A stretch of 34,919 nucleotides of DNA from Caldilinea sp. CFX5 (GTDB taxonomy: Bacteria; Chloroflexota; Anaerolineae; Caldilineales; Caldilineaceae), in the NCBI GenBank assembly GCA_021405325.1, contig QWII01000104.1, forward strand, positions 1 through 34,919, given 5' to 3'. Position 1 is the first letter of the stretch, and each line of letters begins with the position of its first letter. This document shows positions 1-8,159 of this stretch, one piece after another. The notes under the pieces were generated by a model. That model was given only the letters and a program-made list of their open reading frames with translations, was not told the origin of the DNA and did no database searches. Position numbers and translations under genes: made by a program.

Positions 1-4
1 GGTT

Positions 5-55
5 TATTTACGCCGTCATGTACTAGTTTATCATCCCCTTTTTCCTAAGGGGTCT
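5..55 (-). promoter_or_regulatory. Possible sixth, divergent MalT-box-like site
   Basis: On the minus strand GGGGATGA (31-38) lies downstream of a CCCC arm (49-52), and 20 nt further on is TAAATA (5-10), which could serve as a poor -10. The order of gene end, hairpin, then GGGGATGA matches the five clear operators elsewhere in the window. However, the flanking TACCACC boxes are absent and the CCCC-GGGG spacing is about 10 instead of 4-5. Any target gene would lie beyond the left edge. Confidence 0.25.
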
Positions 56-62
56 TTCGTTT

Positions 63-94
63 CCTTGTCATCGGGGGCGCCCCCGATGACAAGG
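63..94 (-). terminator. Perfect palindrome after the HdeD-like gene
   Basis: Arms 63-78 and 79-94 are exact reverse complements with no spacer, giving a 16-bp GC-rich stem 17 nt after the stop of the minus-strand gene ending at 112. No long T run follows, so it may stop transcription weakly or stabilise the 3' end. Confidence 0.5.
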
Positions 95-111
95 TCTGGA
101 CGGGTAGACGT

Positions 112-678
112 CTACATCGCACCTACGGGCTGGTGTGCAGCCATACTGCGCCGCCCGCGCAGCCGAAAGGCCAACACCAGCAGCAGAATGCCATAGAGCA
201 GCGCATAGGCGCCAATCAACCAGATCAACGCCAGCGCACCGGGACCGGGCAGCGTCACCAGCAGGAGGCCGAAGATCACAGCGCCAAGGCCGGCCAGCCC
301 CAACAGCCATTCTCCCTCGATTTCTCTGCGCAGGCGGATGGCGGCGGCAATTTGCAAGAGGCCCGTCACCATCGACCAACCGGCCATGCAATAGAGCAGC
401 ACCAGCGCCGTGATCCCCGGCCAGAGGAGGGTGAGTACGCCGGTCAACACGCTCGCCACTCCCGCCAGCCGCATCATCCACCAGCGTTCCTGCTCGCGCC
501 GGGTGGCGATGCCGGTGACAATGGCAAAGAGGCCATCAACCAGGGCATAGGCGCCAAAGAGCAGCACCAGCACGGCGAGCGTCAAGCCCGGCCACAGCAA
601 CGCCCCCAACCCAAAGAGCAACGCCGCCACCCCGCGCAGCGCCACCACCCACCAGTTTTGAGCCAATGTCGCAATCAT
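112..678 (-). CDS. HdeD-like integral membrane protein (DUF308)
   Basis: This 188-residue protein is almost entirely hydrophobic, with about six transmembrane helices made of paired repeats rich in LFGLGALLWPG and LLFGAYALVDG type segments. That pattern is typical of the HdeD/DUF308 family of small inner-membrane proteins; E. coli HdeD is linked to acid resistance at high cell density. The last residues are basic and probably cytoplasmic. The start is supported by AAGGAG 8 nt upstream of the ATG. It is the last gene of a minus-strand set, 30 nt after the FMN-binding protein, and is followed by a palindrome at 63-94. The family call is firm from the repeat pattern; a role in acid stress here is only inference. 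Confidence 0.8.
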   Translation of the reverse strand: MIATLAQNWWVVALRGVAALLFGLGALLWPGLTLAVLVLLFGAYALVDGLFAIVTGIATRREQERWWMMRLAGVASVLTGVLTLLWPGITALVLLYCMAGWSMVTGLLQIAAAIRLRREIEGEWLLGLAGLGAVIFGLLLVTLPGPGALALIWLIGAYALLYGILLLVLAFRLRGRRSMAAHQPVGAM

Positions 679-708
679 TCTGTTTTCTCCTTCTTGGTAA
701 CTACTTTC

Positions 709-1089
709 CTAACTCAACTCCGGGTCAAAATCGATCGTTTCGGCATGAGTCCCCATGTCGCTATCCGGCAGAATATGCAGCCGAAGGGGCGTCACCCGGA
801 TCGCCGTATGCCATTGGCGCTGCTCGGCGGCAAAGAGAGCGGCGCCCTCTTGCGTGATCACGGCTGTGCCGTGCAGATGCCAGTGTTCCGTGGTCACCGC
901 CACTTCCGGCGCCACTTCCAGATTGAAAAGATGCTCCGATGTATCAGGCGCCAGGAGATACAAGGTAGTTCCTTGCGCGACACAGGGGGTCATGGACGCC
1001 TGAATCCCGGCCGGCCCTGTGGTCGCCAGGGTGCAAAGCTGGGTGGCAGCCAGGATTTGTGTCGCTCGTTCGCGTAATCGATCTAGCAT
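709..1089 (-). CDS. Pyridoxamine 5'-phosphate oxidase-like FMN-binding protein
   Basis: This 126-residue protein looks like a single split-barrel flavin-binding domain. An N-terminal helix is followed by a strand with CTLATTGPAGIQAS, then SMTPCVAQGTTLYLLAP and a strand pair with VAVTTEHWHLHGTAVI. This is the usual order in PNPOx-like proteins, where the first strands bind FMN or F420. It is much shorter than true PdxH (about 210 residues) and lacks its C-terminal part, so pyridoxal phosphate synthesis is unlikely; general flavin-dependent reduction or heme/FMN binding is more plausible. AAGGG precedes the ATG by about 8 nt. It lies 45 nt after the membrane protein gene ending at 1135 and 30 nt before the HdeD-like gene, suggesting co-transcription. 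Confidence 0.7.
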   Translation of the reverse strand: MLDRLRERATQILAATQLCTLATTGPAGIQASMTPCVAQGTTLYLLAPDTSEHLFNLEVAPEVAVTTEHWHLHGTAVITQEGAALFAAEQRQWHTAIRVTPLRLHILPDSDMGTHAETIDFDPELS

Positions 1090-1134
1090 GGTAACGCCCT
1101 TGGATGACCAGTTGCACAGCGTTCAACCGCGTCT

Positions 1135-2085
1135 TCAGTGGGACGCATCATTGGCGATCATGGGCGGGACGTCGGCGTGCGCAGTGGTCGCCGCGGCGTC
1201 CGGTTCGGTCGCTTTTTTCGCCGGCACAAAGGCCGCTTCCGCATAGCTTGCATCGCCAGGAACAAGATCTGCTTTGCGCACCGTGGCATAACGGTAAGCC
1301 GCCAGCGCAAAGATCGCATTCACCAACCCGCTAAGCTGGGTATAGAGGCCGATGACCAGCAGCGTCACCGCCAAGCCGAGCCGCTGTAGCGCCGTGTTGT
1401 CTTCAACAAGCCCCTGCTGAAGGGTCGGGATGGCATAGAGCATGATCAGCAGCACCGCCACCAACGTCAGCAGCCCCATGCCATGCGCCGGTTTCACCCG
1501 TTCGCCCCAGGTTGTTTTGACCAACGCCGCACCCCGCCCAAAGAGACTCACCGGCGCCGGCTGATCCAGGGCAATGACTGGCACAGCCAGTTGCAACGGA
1601 ATTTTGTACGAGAGTTGCTGCCAGCGCACCCATAGGCGATCCCCGATGCGGGGTGCGATCAGGCCGCCGAAGAGCGGGCTGATCAACACACGCAGCAGCA
1701 GCGAAACCACCCCCAGACCAGCGGCCACTACCGCATACAGCGCAATGAGCGGCAACCGTTGCACCGTTCGCACAAGTAGTTCCTGTGTGGACGCCAACTC
1801 GACACCATCCAAGCGCCCGGCAATCCCTAGCACCAGCATGACATTGCCCACCGCCGTAATCCCATACAACACCCCATAGGCCAGGTAGGCGGCGAGGGCA
1901 AAACCAATCCAGCCCAACAGCCCTTGCGGCGCCAGCACCCGCTCCACCAACGGCAAGACCACAATCCCCATCACCAGCAGCAGGACTACAAAGGCCAGCA
2001 GCGGATAAATACCATAGGGCCGATAGCGACCGACGACAGTAAAAGTATCGCTGATGGTCTTCCAGGTTCCTCTCATTGCTTTCAT
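1135..2085 (-). CDS. DUF6159-like polytopic membrane protein
   Basis: This protein of 316 residues has about six transmembrane helices. An N-terminal amphipathic stretch of the form TWKTISDTFTVVGRYR precedes the first helix. A central block with IPLQLAVPVIAL, a short polar loop, then LVKTTWGERV resembles the W...PV...KxTWGE pattern of DUF6159 proteins. The C-terminal 45 residues are Ala- and Asp-rich and probably soluble. I chose the ATG at 2085 because AAGGAAT lies about 9 nt upstream. A longer frame to 2154 would be made only of the intergenic tandem repeat (2102-2221) and is rejected. It is first in a minus-strand run with the FMN-binding and HdeD-like genes. Function is unknown. Confidence 0.65.
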   Translation of the reverse strand: MKAMRGTWKTISDTFTVVGRYRPYGIYPLLAFVVLLLVMGIVVLPLVERVLAPQGLLGWIGFALAAYLAYGVLYGITAVGNVMLVLGIAGRLDGVELASTQELLVRTVQRLPLIALYAVVAAGLGVVSLLLRVLISPLFGGLIAPRIGDRLWVRWQQLSYKIPLQLAVPVIALDQPAPVSLFGRGAALVKTTWGERVKPAHGMGLLTLVAVLLIMLYAIPTLQQGLVEDNTALQRLGLAVTLLVIGLYTQLSGLVNAIFALAAYRYATVRKADLVPGDASYAEAAFVPAKKATEPDAAATTAHADVPPMIANDASH

Positions 2086-2101
2086 TGTCTTATTCCTTTT
2101 T

Positions 2102-2221
2102 CGTGATGCGTGATGCGTGATGCGTGATTCGTGACCGCCAATTGCACGTAGCACGCATCACGTAGCACGTAGCACGCATCACGTAGCACGTAGCACGCAT
2201 CACGTTTCACGCATCACGTTT
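2102..2221. repeat. Short tandem-word array (GTGATGC / CACGTAGCA) forming a hairpin
   Basis: The left part is four tandem copies of the heptamer GTGATGC (last copy variant). The right part is copies of GCACGTAGCACGCATCAC-type words in inverted sense, so the array can fold back on itself. It fills the space between the flavoprotein stop and the next gene, and its right end provides the terminal codons of the flavoprotein gene. Related words recur at 16746-16813. Confidence 0.85.
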
Positions 2222-3607
2222 CAACAAACAATGCAGACCATCAAAAGCCGCATTCTTATACGCATAGCTGTAGGTCGGCGTGGACAGGGTGATGACGCCG
2301 AAAAGATCGAGCGTGCCGCCGTAATGGAGAACCATCTGCCCGATGCCGATCAATTCGGCAGCCATCTCCCCCAGACAATGCACCCCCAGCAGCCGCTGGT
2401 CTTCCCGCCGAAAGATCAGTTTTAGCAAGCCATCGTGACCAGAAATGGCGCCGCGGGCGATGGCTGCAAAGGTGCTGCGCCCGACAGCGTAGTCAATGCC
2501 GCGCTGGCGGCACTCCTCTTCAGTCAAGCCGACGCCGGCCATCTCCGGCATCCCATAGACCGCCGCTACGGGGATCGGATCCACGGCTTTCAGCAAGTCA
2601 ATCCCAAAGGCTTGACAAGCCGCCAGCCGCCCTTGCTCCATCGCCACCGACGCCAGCCCCGCACCGACCACATCACCGGCGGCATAGAGGCCAGGGATGT
2701 TCGTCTGGAACGTGGCGTCAACCACAAGATAGCCCCGCTGATCGACCGCCACCCCCAGATCAGCCAGTCCCAGCCCTTCGGTGTTCGGCACGCGACCGGC
2801 GGCAAACAAGAGCGCTTCGGTCACAACGGTCGCGCCATTCGACAGGGCGATACGCAGGCAGTCGCCCACACGCGTCACCGTCTCCGGTCCCGCACCAAAG
2901 ATCACCTGGACACCACGCTCGGCAAAAATCTGCGCCATCTGCTGCGCCAACTCGCCGTCCATCGTGGGCGTGAGGCGGTCGCCCTTTTGAGCCAGCGTTA
3001 CGGTCGTTCCCAGGGCGTTGAAGATGGTGGCAAATTCCACCCCAACCGGACCGCCCCCCACAATACAGAGACGCTGCGGCAGGGCGGTGAGGCCATAGAT
3101 GCCATCCACATCAAAGACGCCGGGGTCGTCGAAGGGAATGTTTTGGGGGCGCAGCGGTCGCGAACCGGTTGCGATCAGGATCGCGCGGGCCGTCAACGTG
3201 ACTTCAGGCGCGCCGGCCGCATCGGACGCGCTGAAGAGAACCTTCCCACTGGGCGCGAGGCGGGCTGTTCCTTGTAAGTAGGTCACGCCCATCAGCGCCA
3301 GCCGCTGGGCGGTGGCCGCTTGCATAGCTAGACAGACCTGGCGCGTGCGTTCGGCTACCTTATCGAGCGCCAGCGCCGGCGGCTTGCCTCGCTCACCCCC
3401 ATAGACTTCCTGCTGGTAGAAGCCGGTCAGCGCCAGCGCGGCTTCGCGCAAGGTTTTGGTGGGCGCCCCACCACGGGTGGTCACGGTTCCCCCTGGTTTG
3501 TGGCGTTCAATCACCGCCACGCGATACCCAACATAGGCGGCCAGTTCGGCGGCGCTCTCCCCGGCGGGGCCGGAGCCGATGACGATCAGGTCGTAGTGGT
3601 TGGACAT
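2207..3607 (-). CDS. Soluble pyridine nucleotide transhydrogenase-like flavoprotein lacking both redox cysteines
   Basis: This 466-residue class I flavoprotein disulfide reductase-fold enzyme has the family's domains in order. The FAD site is IVIGSGPAGESAAELAA near residue 10. The NAD(P) site is IVGGGPVGVEFATIFNALG in the middle. The second FAD site is GLYAAGDVVGAG, followed by a C-terminal dimer domain. Where disulfide reductases have GGTCxxxGCxPSK, this protein reads GGTVTTRGGAPTK, so both cysteines are replaced (Val and Gly). The end lacks the catalytic His-Pro of disulfide reductases and has AYKNAAFDGL, as in SthA/UdhA. Hydride exchange between NADH and NADP is therefore the best guess. 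The last residues (KRDA and the TGA) fall inside the tandem repeat array. AGAGGT precedes the ATG. The sthA assignment is likely but not proven. Confidence 0.75.
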   Translation of the reverse strand: MSNHYDLIVIGSGPAGESAAELAAYVGYRVAVIERHKPGGTVTTRGGAPTKTLREAALALTGFYQQEVYGGERGKPPALALDKVAERTRQVCLAMQAATAQRLALMGVTYLQGTARLAPSGKVLFSASDAAGAPEVTLTARAILIATGSRPLRPQNIPFDDPGVFDVDGIYGLTALPQRLCIVGGGPVGVEFATIFNALGTTVTLAQKGDRLTPTMDGELAQQMAQIFAERGVQVIFGAGPETVTRVGDCLRIALSNGATVVTEALLFAAGRVPNTEGLGLADLGVAVDQRGYLVVDATFQTNIPGLYAAGDVVGAGLASVAMEQGRLAACQAFGIDLLKAVDPIPVAAVYGMPEMAGVGLTEEECRQRGIDYAVGRSTFAAIARGAISGHDGLLKLIFRREDQRLLGVHCLGEMAAELIGIGQMVLHYGGTLDLFGVITLSTPTYSYAYKNAAFDGLHCLLKRDA

Positions 3608-3623
3608 AGGCTACCTCTTTATA

Positions 3624-3699
3624 GGTAATCGTAGGTGCGGTTTGTAACCGCACATGTTCACCGAAGCCCGTGCGGTTACAAACCGCACCTACGATTACC
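3624..3699. repeat. Perfect 30-bp inverted repeat hairpin
   Basis: Arms 3624-3653 and 3670-3699 are exact reverse complements around a 16-nt loop. Each arm contains a smaller inverted repeat (GTGCGGTTTGTAACCGCAC-like). It sits between the end of the TPR gene (3735) and the start of the flavoprotein gene (3607), so it probably ends transcription of the TPR/DUF4331/DyP unit. It could also be a non-autonomous mobile hairpin. Confidence 0.8.
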
Positions 3700-3734
3700 G
3701 GTTTATTTTCGTAATCTTCACCTGATGGTCTGCA

Positions 3735-4799
3735 TCACCCAATGAATTCAGGGAGTGGATGATTGGGTGATTGTCTACTACTTGCCTGAACGGCGCACTG
3801 GAGCAGAGCCTGGGCGCGCGGGGTCGGGCGGATGGTCAGATTTTGCCGGGCCAGGTGGACGGCTCTGTCCGCATCCCCGCCGACGGTGAGCCAAAATTCG
3901 GCGGCGTGATCGGCGAAGGCGGACGGGTGACGCTCGATCAGTTCTGCGTAGCGCGCCGCTGCCCTTGCGCGCCATTGTTGTGCCTCCTGGATCTGACCCT
4001 CTTCACGCAAGAGAGCAGCCAGTTGAGCCGCATATTCAGGATCGTCAGCACATGCTGCCAGTGGGCGCAATCGGTTGATCGCAGCTTGATGATCGCCGAG
4101 GGCCGCCTCCACCTCCGCCAGATGACCTTGGGCCGGGGCATAGTCCGGCACCCGCTCCCTCGCAGCGTCAAACCAGGAGCGAGCCGTTGGTAGATCGCCC
4201 TGCGCCAGCCACATGGCGCCCCGCTGAAAGTCGAGTAGGGCAATGGGAAACGGGGAGACATTTTGATAGCGCCCGCGCCCGGCACTGAACAGCGCCTCGG
4301 CCTCCGCAACTTCGCCACGTTCTGCCTGGAGAACGGCCAGCGCCCCCAGCGTCGCGAAATCAGATCGGCACGCCACCCTGTTGCGCCGGATGACCAAGGC
4401 TTCGTCGTAACGACCAAGTGCCTGGAAGATGGCTGCACGCTCGTCAGCCAACATGCTGGGCTTGACACCCAGTTGTGCTGCCGCATCGAGATCCGCCAGC
4501 GCGACGGCGAAACGATGGAAGGTGGCGTGCGTCCTGGCGCGGGAAAGGTAGGCCAGGCCGCTGGTCGGCACTGCCTGGACGAGCGCTTCAGCCAGCGCGT
4601 CCGCACACTCGTAGTCAGCAATGCACCCCAGAAGTTGTCCACGGAGAAGGAGCAGGTCAATGAGATCAGCCTGTTGCGCTGGGGTGCGTCGCCCTACGCC
4701 AACTTGCGTTTCTAAGCCGGTGATCTGCGCCTGCAAATTGCGCAAGGCAATGACGCCATTAGTTGTGGGTCGTGCCGCGGCATCCGTCAGATCACTCAT
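3735..4799 (-). CDS. TPR-repeat protein
   Basis: This soluble protein of 354 residues consists mainly of tetratricopeptide helices. Repeated pieces such as LADLDAAAQLG, ALGRYDEAL, AERGEVAEAEALFSAGRGRY, GDLPTARSWFDAARERVPDYAPAQGHLAEVEAALGD (here split by position, residues about 110-270) carry the W/L/G/Y/A/P spacing of TPRs. The C-terminal part with RHPSAFADHAAEFWLTVGG then LARQNLTIRP continues the helical array. There is no signal peptide. Its ATG overlaps the upstream DUF4331 stop (TGATG), indicating translational coupling; GGAGG lies 8-9 nt upstream. An alternative GTG at 4802 adds one residue. As part of the peroxidase operon it may act as a scaffold, which is inference. Confidence 0.75.
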   Translation of the reverse strand: MSDLTDAAARPTTNGVIALRNLQAQITGLETQVGVGRRTPAQQADLIDLLLLRGQLLGCIADYECADALAEALVQAVPTSGLAYLSRARTHATFHRFAVALADLDAAAQLGVKPSMLADERAAIFQALGRYDEALVIRRNRVACRSDFATLGALAVLQAERGEVAEAEALFSAGRGRYQNVSPFPIALLDFQRGAMWLAQGDLPTARSWFDAARERVPDYAPAQGHLAEVEAALGDHQAAINRLRPLAACADDPEYAAQLAALLREEGQIQEAQQWRARAAARYAELIERHPSAFADHAAEFWLTVGGDADRAVHLARQNLTIRPTPRAQALLQCAVQASSRQSPNHPLPEFIG

Positions 4800-5977
4800 C
4801 ACATCGCCTCCTTTGGCGGCGCCTGGCGTGCCGCGTTGGCTTTTAAGTCCGGCGGGGCCGCATTCGGGCGAACCAGGTAGGGGAAGTGATCAGTGGCGGG
4901 CTGCGTCGCCTGAACGCCGTGCTGGATGTACGGACCATTGTCGGCGTTGACCAGCAGGTTATAGAGCGTCGCCACAATGTCATCATTGAGCGAACGGCCA
5001 CCGCACGTTTCCGGTGTCCGGCCACGGAGCAGCGCCCGCTCGATCGCGCCGTAACTCGTCTCGCTGTATGGCTTGGCGAGGTCAATCACCAGGAAATCGG
5101 CCAACAGTAGTTCGGTCAGCGGGTGGTTGCCCTGATCATCCAACGGCCAATCGGTCTTGCCATCCAGGCTGTCGAAAAAGGCCAGATTGGCATTGAACCG
5201 GGCGCGATAGACGCCGGCGTACTCCTTGGATAGATGAAAGGGATCTTCCTGGTTGTACAGATCACGAATCTCCAGATCGCGGTTCACCGTGTCGAACTCT
5301 TTCGCTGACAGAACCACATTTTTGATTTCCGGCCGGCCAATGCGCTCCAGGCGCACCGGGTGCTTGCCTGCCGTCACAATTTCACCGGCGACAGCAAAAA
5401 GGGGGCCGCGCCCAGAGGGCACCCGCTCCCCAATGTGCCTCCCGATTTCCGCTTCGACCAGGATCGTCAGCACATTTTGCCCCGCCAGCAGATTGGTGGC
5501 TTTGGGCTGGAAGGCCAGCCGCCGCAATTTGTTGGTCGCCTGCACGCCCGGCAGGTCAATAAAGAAGGGATCGAGGCGCAGCCCGGCAAAGAGATGGAGC
5601 CCCTTGGCTTCGCTGCCCTGCTCGTCGTTGACCTGAAACGCGACGCTCTCCCCGGTCGGTGTGGTGCAGACGCCGGTCTGCACCCATGTGTCGCGGTCGG
5701 CTTGCCTGTCCGGCGCGGTGAAGGTGCAAGTAAAGGCATACTCCCGCTGGTCAACCTGGAACATTGATCGGGCGCCGTCTGTACTCACCGTCACTGGCCG
5801 CAGCCGAAAGCGGTAGATCAGCGCATCGGAGAAGAGCGCGCCCGGCGCCGCCAACGGGAAGACATTCAACACCAGCACCAGCCAACCCGGTCGCTCCGGG
5901 CTGGGAAAAGCGTAGAGATCGGCAATATCGGCGGCGGGGTCAGCGATCGCCCGCGGGCCGGAGAAATGGTCGGACAT
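4799..5977 (-). CDS. DUF4331 family protein
   Basis: This protein of 392 residues has the DUF4331 hallmarks. The N-terminus MSDHFSGPRAIADPAADIADLYAF begins with an SDH..GP..DP..DI.D.YAF signature. The middle contains HLFAGLRLDPFFIDL. Near the C-terminus is GGRSLNDDIVATLYNLLVN, the conserved G-R-x-L-x-D-D block. No signal peptide is visible. The ATG at 5977 is chosen because GAGGAGG sits 6 nt upstream; a longer frame to 6070 would run through the intergenic GTGACAAGG repeat. It lies downstream of the DyP gene and overlaps the TPR gene by one base. The biochemical function of DUF4331 is not known to me; the Asp-rich, beta-rich sequence suggests a metal-binding fold. Confidence 0.8.
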   Translation of the reverse strand: MSDHFSGPRAIADPAADIADLYAFPSPERPGWLVLVLNVFPLAAPGALFSDALIYRFRLRPVTVSTDGARSMFQVDQREYAFTCTFTAPDRQADRDTWVQTGVCTTPTGESVAFQVNDEQGSEAKGLHLFAGLRLDPFFIDLPGVQATNKLRRLAFQPKATNLLAGQNVLTILVEAEIGRHIGERVPSGRGPLFAVAGEIVTAGKHPVRLERIGRPEIKNVVLSAKEFDTVNRDLEIRDLYNQEDPFHLSKEYAGVYRARFNANLAFFDSLDGKTDWPLDDQGNHPLTELLLADFLVIDLAKPYSETSYGAIERALLRGRTPETCGGRSLNDDIVATLYNLLVNADNGPYIQHGVQATQPATDHFPYLVRPNAAPPDLKANAARQAPPKEAM

Positions 5978-5995
5978 GGTTTCCTCCTCTGAAAA

Positions 5996-6116
5996 TGACA
6001 GGGTGACAAGGTGACACGAGACAGGAGACACGAGGTATGGGAAATGAAGAATGGCTACTTCTTTTGTCACCCCTTCACCTTGTCACCTTGTCACCTTGTC
6101 ACCTCTTCACGTCTCA
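5996..6116. repeat. Tandem-word hairpin (GGTGACAA / TTGTCACC)
   Basis: The right half is four tandem copies of an octamer TTGTCACC-like word. The left half holds the complementary GGTGACAAGGTGACAC words, so the region folds on itself. It separates the DyP stop (6107) from the DUF4331 start (5977). The DyP stop codon lies at the edge of the repeat. Confidence 0.8.
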
Positions 6117-7426
6117 AGCTCGGCGATCCAGCGTAGGGCGCTCAGGCTGGGTTGGAAGCAGTACTCGCCGCCGCGGTTGACGACAAAGGCGGGCAACCCT
6201 TCGAGCCGCCGCCGAATCGGCTGTTGCGGGACGGTAAAACGATTGCTCCCGTCGTGCGGCCCCACCAAGGGGTCTGGCTCGCCGGGGGCGCCGAAGAATT
6301 TGCCGTCGTTGACCCACTCGGTCTGGACAAACTCGAACTGGCGGGCCAAGTGGGCGCCGAGAAAGGCGAACATAATGCCGCGGTCGGCGCCGTCGTCTTC
6401 CAGGACCCCCTCCGGCAGCAAGGGGCCGTAACTCATGCCGCGCCGGATCATGCGGTGCAGGCGGGGAACGCCGGTAATGGTCGAGTCGCGGGGGTTCATA
6501 CGCCGGGCATGGGAACCAAGTGGACAACGCAATCCCTTGGGGTCAGCTTCCGCATACATAAAGGCATTGTTGCGTTGCGGGTCCGCGCCCAATTCTGGAT
6601 CATCCTGCTCCGGCACCAACACCAGCGGCGCACCACTCGGCCAGCGTCCGACAAACTTGGCGGCCAGCAGCTCTTCTTCGGCCCGGCTGGCGGTGCGGGC
6701 GCGCAAGTATTGGCGAAAGGCGGCGACCCGCGTATGCAGCTTGCGGAAGACGACATAAGTGCCGTTGCGCCCTAACACCTCCGGCTGTGGCACGGACAAC
6801 AGATCGCCGGTCTCATCGACATAACCCAGGACAAACTCACCGGCCTTGAGGGGCGCTTCGTGCGGGTTGTTGCCGGGGATGCCGCTGCCTTCAATCGCCG
6901 GTTGGCCCATGCCATCCTTAAAGCCAAAGGGTTCCCGCTCGTTAGGCAAAGCGTAGACATCCTGCCGCCAGAGCAGCACAACACCGGTCAGATCGCGCAT
7001 ACTGTCGCGGGCGCGCACCAGAACTGTCTCAAGCTGATCGGCGTCGGGGGAGATCAGCGCCAGGGCGACATGGACATCGGGCGAGCCAAGGGGCGGCTCC
7101 CAATGTTCGGGCGCACTTTCACCAACATCGCCCAGCACCTCGGCTCGTGCGGCCATCCCTTGCTGAAACTCCGGGGGAAAAGTGTCGAGCGATGCCTGCG
7201 GCACGCCCAGCGCCTTGAGACCCTGGAAGCTGAGCGCGACGGAAAGGTAAGCCTGCTTTTTCGGATCGCCAGGATCGGCGGCGGCGGCGATCCCTGGGAG
7301 CAACCGGCGCAGCAATTCACGCCCGGCGCGGCGGTCATCAACACGCAGCAAGATATAAGCGCCGGCGTAGGGTGAGGGGCGGGAACGCAGGGTGCCGGCC
7401 TGGATGTCGTCTAGTTCGAGCGTCAT
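6107..7426 (-). CDS. DyP-type heme peroxidase
   Basis: This 439-residue protein carries the dye-decolorizing peroxidase signatures. FGFKDGMGQPAIEG contains the GxxDG motif, whose Asp is the distal catalytic acid. CPLGSHARRMNPRD carries the proximal heme-ligand His. GIMFAFLGAHLARQFEFVQTEW is the C-terminal heme-pocket helix with its conserved Arg and Phe-Glu. Length and the absence of a Tat signal suggest a cytoplasmic, longer-class DyP. I chose the ATG at 7426 (protein begins MTLELDDIQAG, the usual DyP opening) with AGGAGG about 6 nt upstream. It uses hydrogen peroxide to oxidise large substrates or dyes. No encapsulin is nearby. It follows two paralogous unknown genes and precedes DUF4331 and TPR genes, all on the minus strand. 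Confidence 0.92.
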   Translation of the reverse strand: MTLELDDIQAGTLRSRPSPYAGAYILLRVDDRRAGRELLRRLLPGIAAAADPGDPKKQAYLSVALSFQGLKALGVPQASLDTFPPEFQQGMAARAEVLGDVGESAPEHWEPPLGSPDVHVALALISPDADQLETVLVRARDSMRDLTGVVLLWRQDVYALPNEREPFGFKDGMGQPAIEGSGIPGNNPHEAPLKAGEFVLGYVDETGDLLSVPQPEVLGRNGTYVVFRKLHTRVAAFRQYLRARTASRAEEELLAAKFVGRWPSGAPLVLVPEQDDPELGADPQRNNAFMYAEADPKGLRCPLGSHARRMNPRDSTITGVPRLHRMIRRGMSYGPLLPEGVLEDDGADRGIMFAFLGAHLARQFEFVQTEWVNDGKFFGAPGEPDPLVGPHDGSNRFTVPQQPIRRRLEGLPAFVVNRGGEYCFQPSLSALRWIAELET

Positions 7427-7515
7427 GGTTTCCTCCTTAGGTTGTCGGTGCGATCGGATTGTCAAGCCGTGGGCGGCGACACTCTTCCCTGGTTCGCCGC
7501 CGCCCACCGCAGGCG

Positions 7516-8124
7516 TCAGTTCGCGGCTTGGGCAAGCAAGGACTGCAAGGCTGGGTTCTGAAGCGCTTTGGCAGTGGCGGGGTTATCCAGCATCTGTTCA
7601 AAGGCACTGCTGGTCATCAGCGCTTTCTTGATCTGGGACAGCGTGAAGTTGGAGAACGCATCGAAAAACGCCGTTGCCGGTTCCTGGGCCGATTGCAAGA
7701 ACTGCTTGAGTTCGGCATTGCTCGCTGTCGCCATTTCCGGCGAGTATTCGACGGTGTGCTGCATCCAATCCACCCAATTTTCGGCGCCGAAGATCGCAAT
7801 GGCGTCGTCAATATAGGGATCCCAGTCGGTGTCGAAGGCGGTCGACCACATCAGCCGTGTGCCGTTGTCGAAGATCACATGGCGTTGGGTGCGGAGGCCC
7901 ACCTTTTCAAAGACGGTCGTATCCTTAGGTTGCGCTTTTTCCTTGAAGCGCAGAATCGCCGCCTTTAACGCCGCCGTGTGGCCTGGACGGACGTGAAAAA
8001 AGGCGGTCAACTCGGAAGAGACGCCGTGGCTCAACCCTTTCCCCGACTTCTTGTTGAGGGTGGCCGGGCTATTGCCGTTCTGCTTTTTAACCTTGGTTTG
8101 GTTCATCGCCATCATGACAGTCAT
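7516..8124 (-). CDS. Unknown protein, paralogue 1 (DyP-linked pair)
   Basis: This protein of 202 residues has no family I can name. After a Lys/Asn-rich start comes NKKSGKGLSHGVSSELTAFF, then HVRPGH, RHVIFDNGTRLMWSTAFDTDWDPYIDDAI, a WVDWMQHTVEYSPE block, and an alpha-helical C-terminal half ending in ALQNPALQSLLAQAAN. It aligns along its length with the next protein upstream (8246-8869), differing mainly by a missing insert of about ten residues near residue 135. The N-terminal half (ELTAFFxVxPGHxxxL, RHVIFxNGTxLxWxTxFxTDWDPYxDDA) looks like a ferredoxin-like dimeric alpha/beta barrel, the fold DyP and chlorite dismutase use; this is inference from pattern only. AGGAGAG precedes the ATG by 6 nt. 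It is 89 nt upstream of the DyP start. Confidence 0.7.
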   Translation of the reverse strand: MTVMMAMNQTKVKKQNGNSPATLNKKSGKGLSHGVSSELTAFFHVRPGHTAALKAAILRFKEKAQPKDTTVFEKVGLRTQRHVIFDNGTRLMWSTAFDTDWDPYIDDAIAIFGAENWVDWMQHTVEYSPEMATASNAELKQFLQSAQEPATAFFDAFSNFTLSQIKKALMTSSAFEQMLDNPATAKALQNPALQSLLAQAAN

Positions 8125-8159
8125 GGTTCTCTCCTATGGTTCCTTGGGATTTCAGGGAG

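Noticed and set aside
133..1077. Long plus-strand frame of 314 codons
   Set aside because: It lies opposite the HdeD-like and FMN-binding genes, is rich in Gln/His/Arg/Pro as expected of an antisense shadow, and has no ribosome site.
2102..2221. CRISPR-like array
   Set aside because: The units are 7-18 nt with no spacers of uniform length and no cas genes; it is a tandem-word hairpin.
2435..3277. Plus-strand frame of 280 codons
   Set aside because: It is a shadow of the flavoprotein gene with typical His/Arg/Gly-rich composition.
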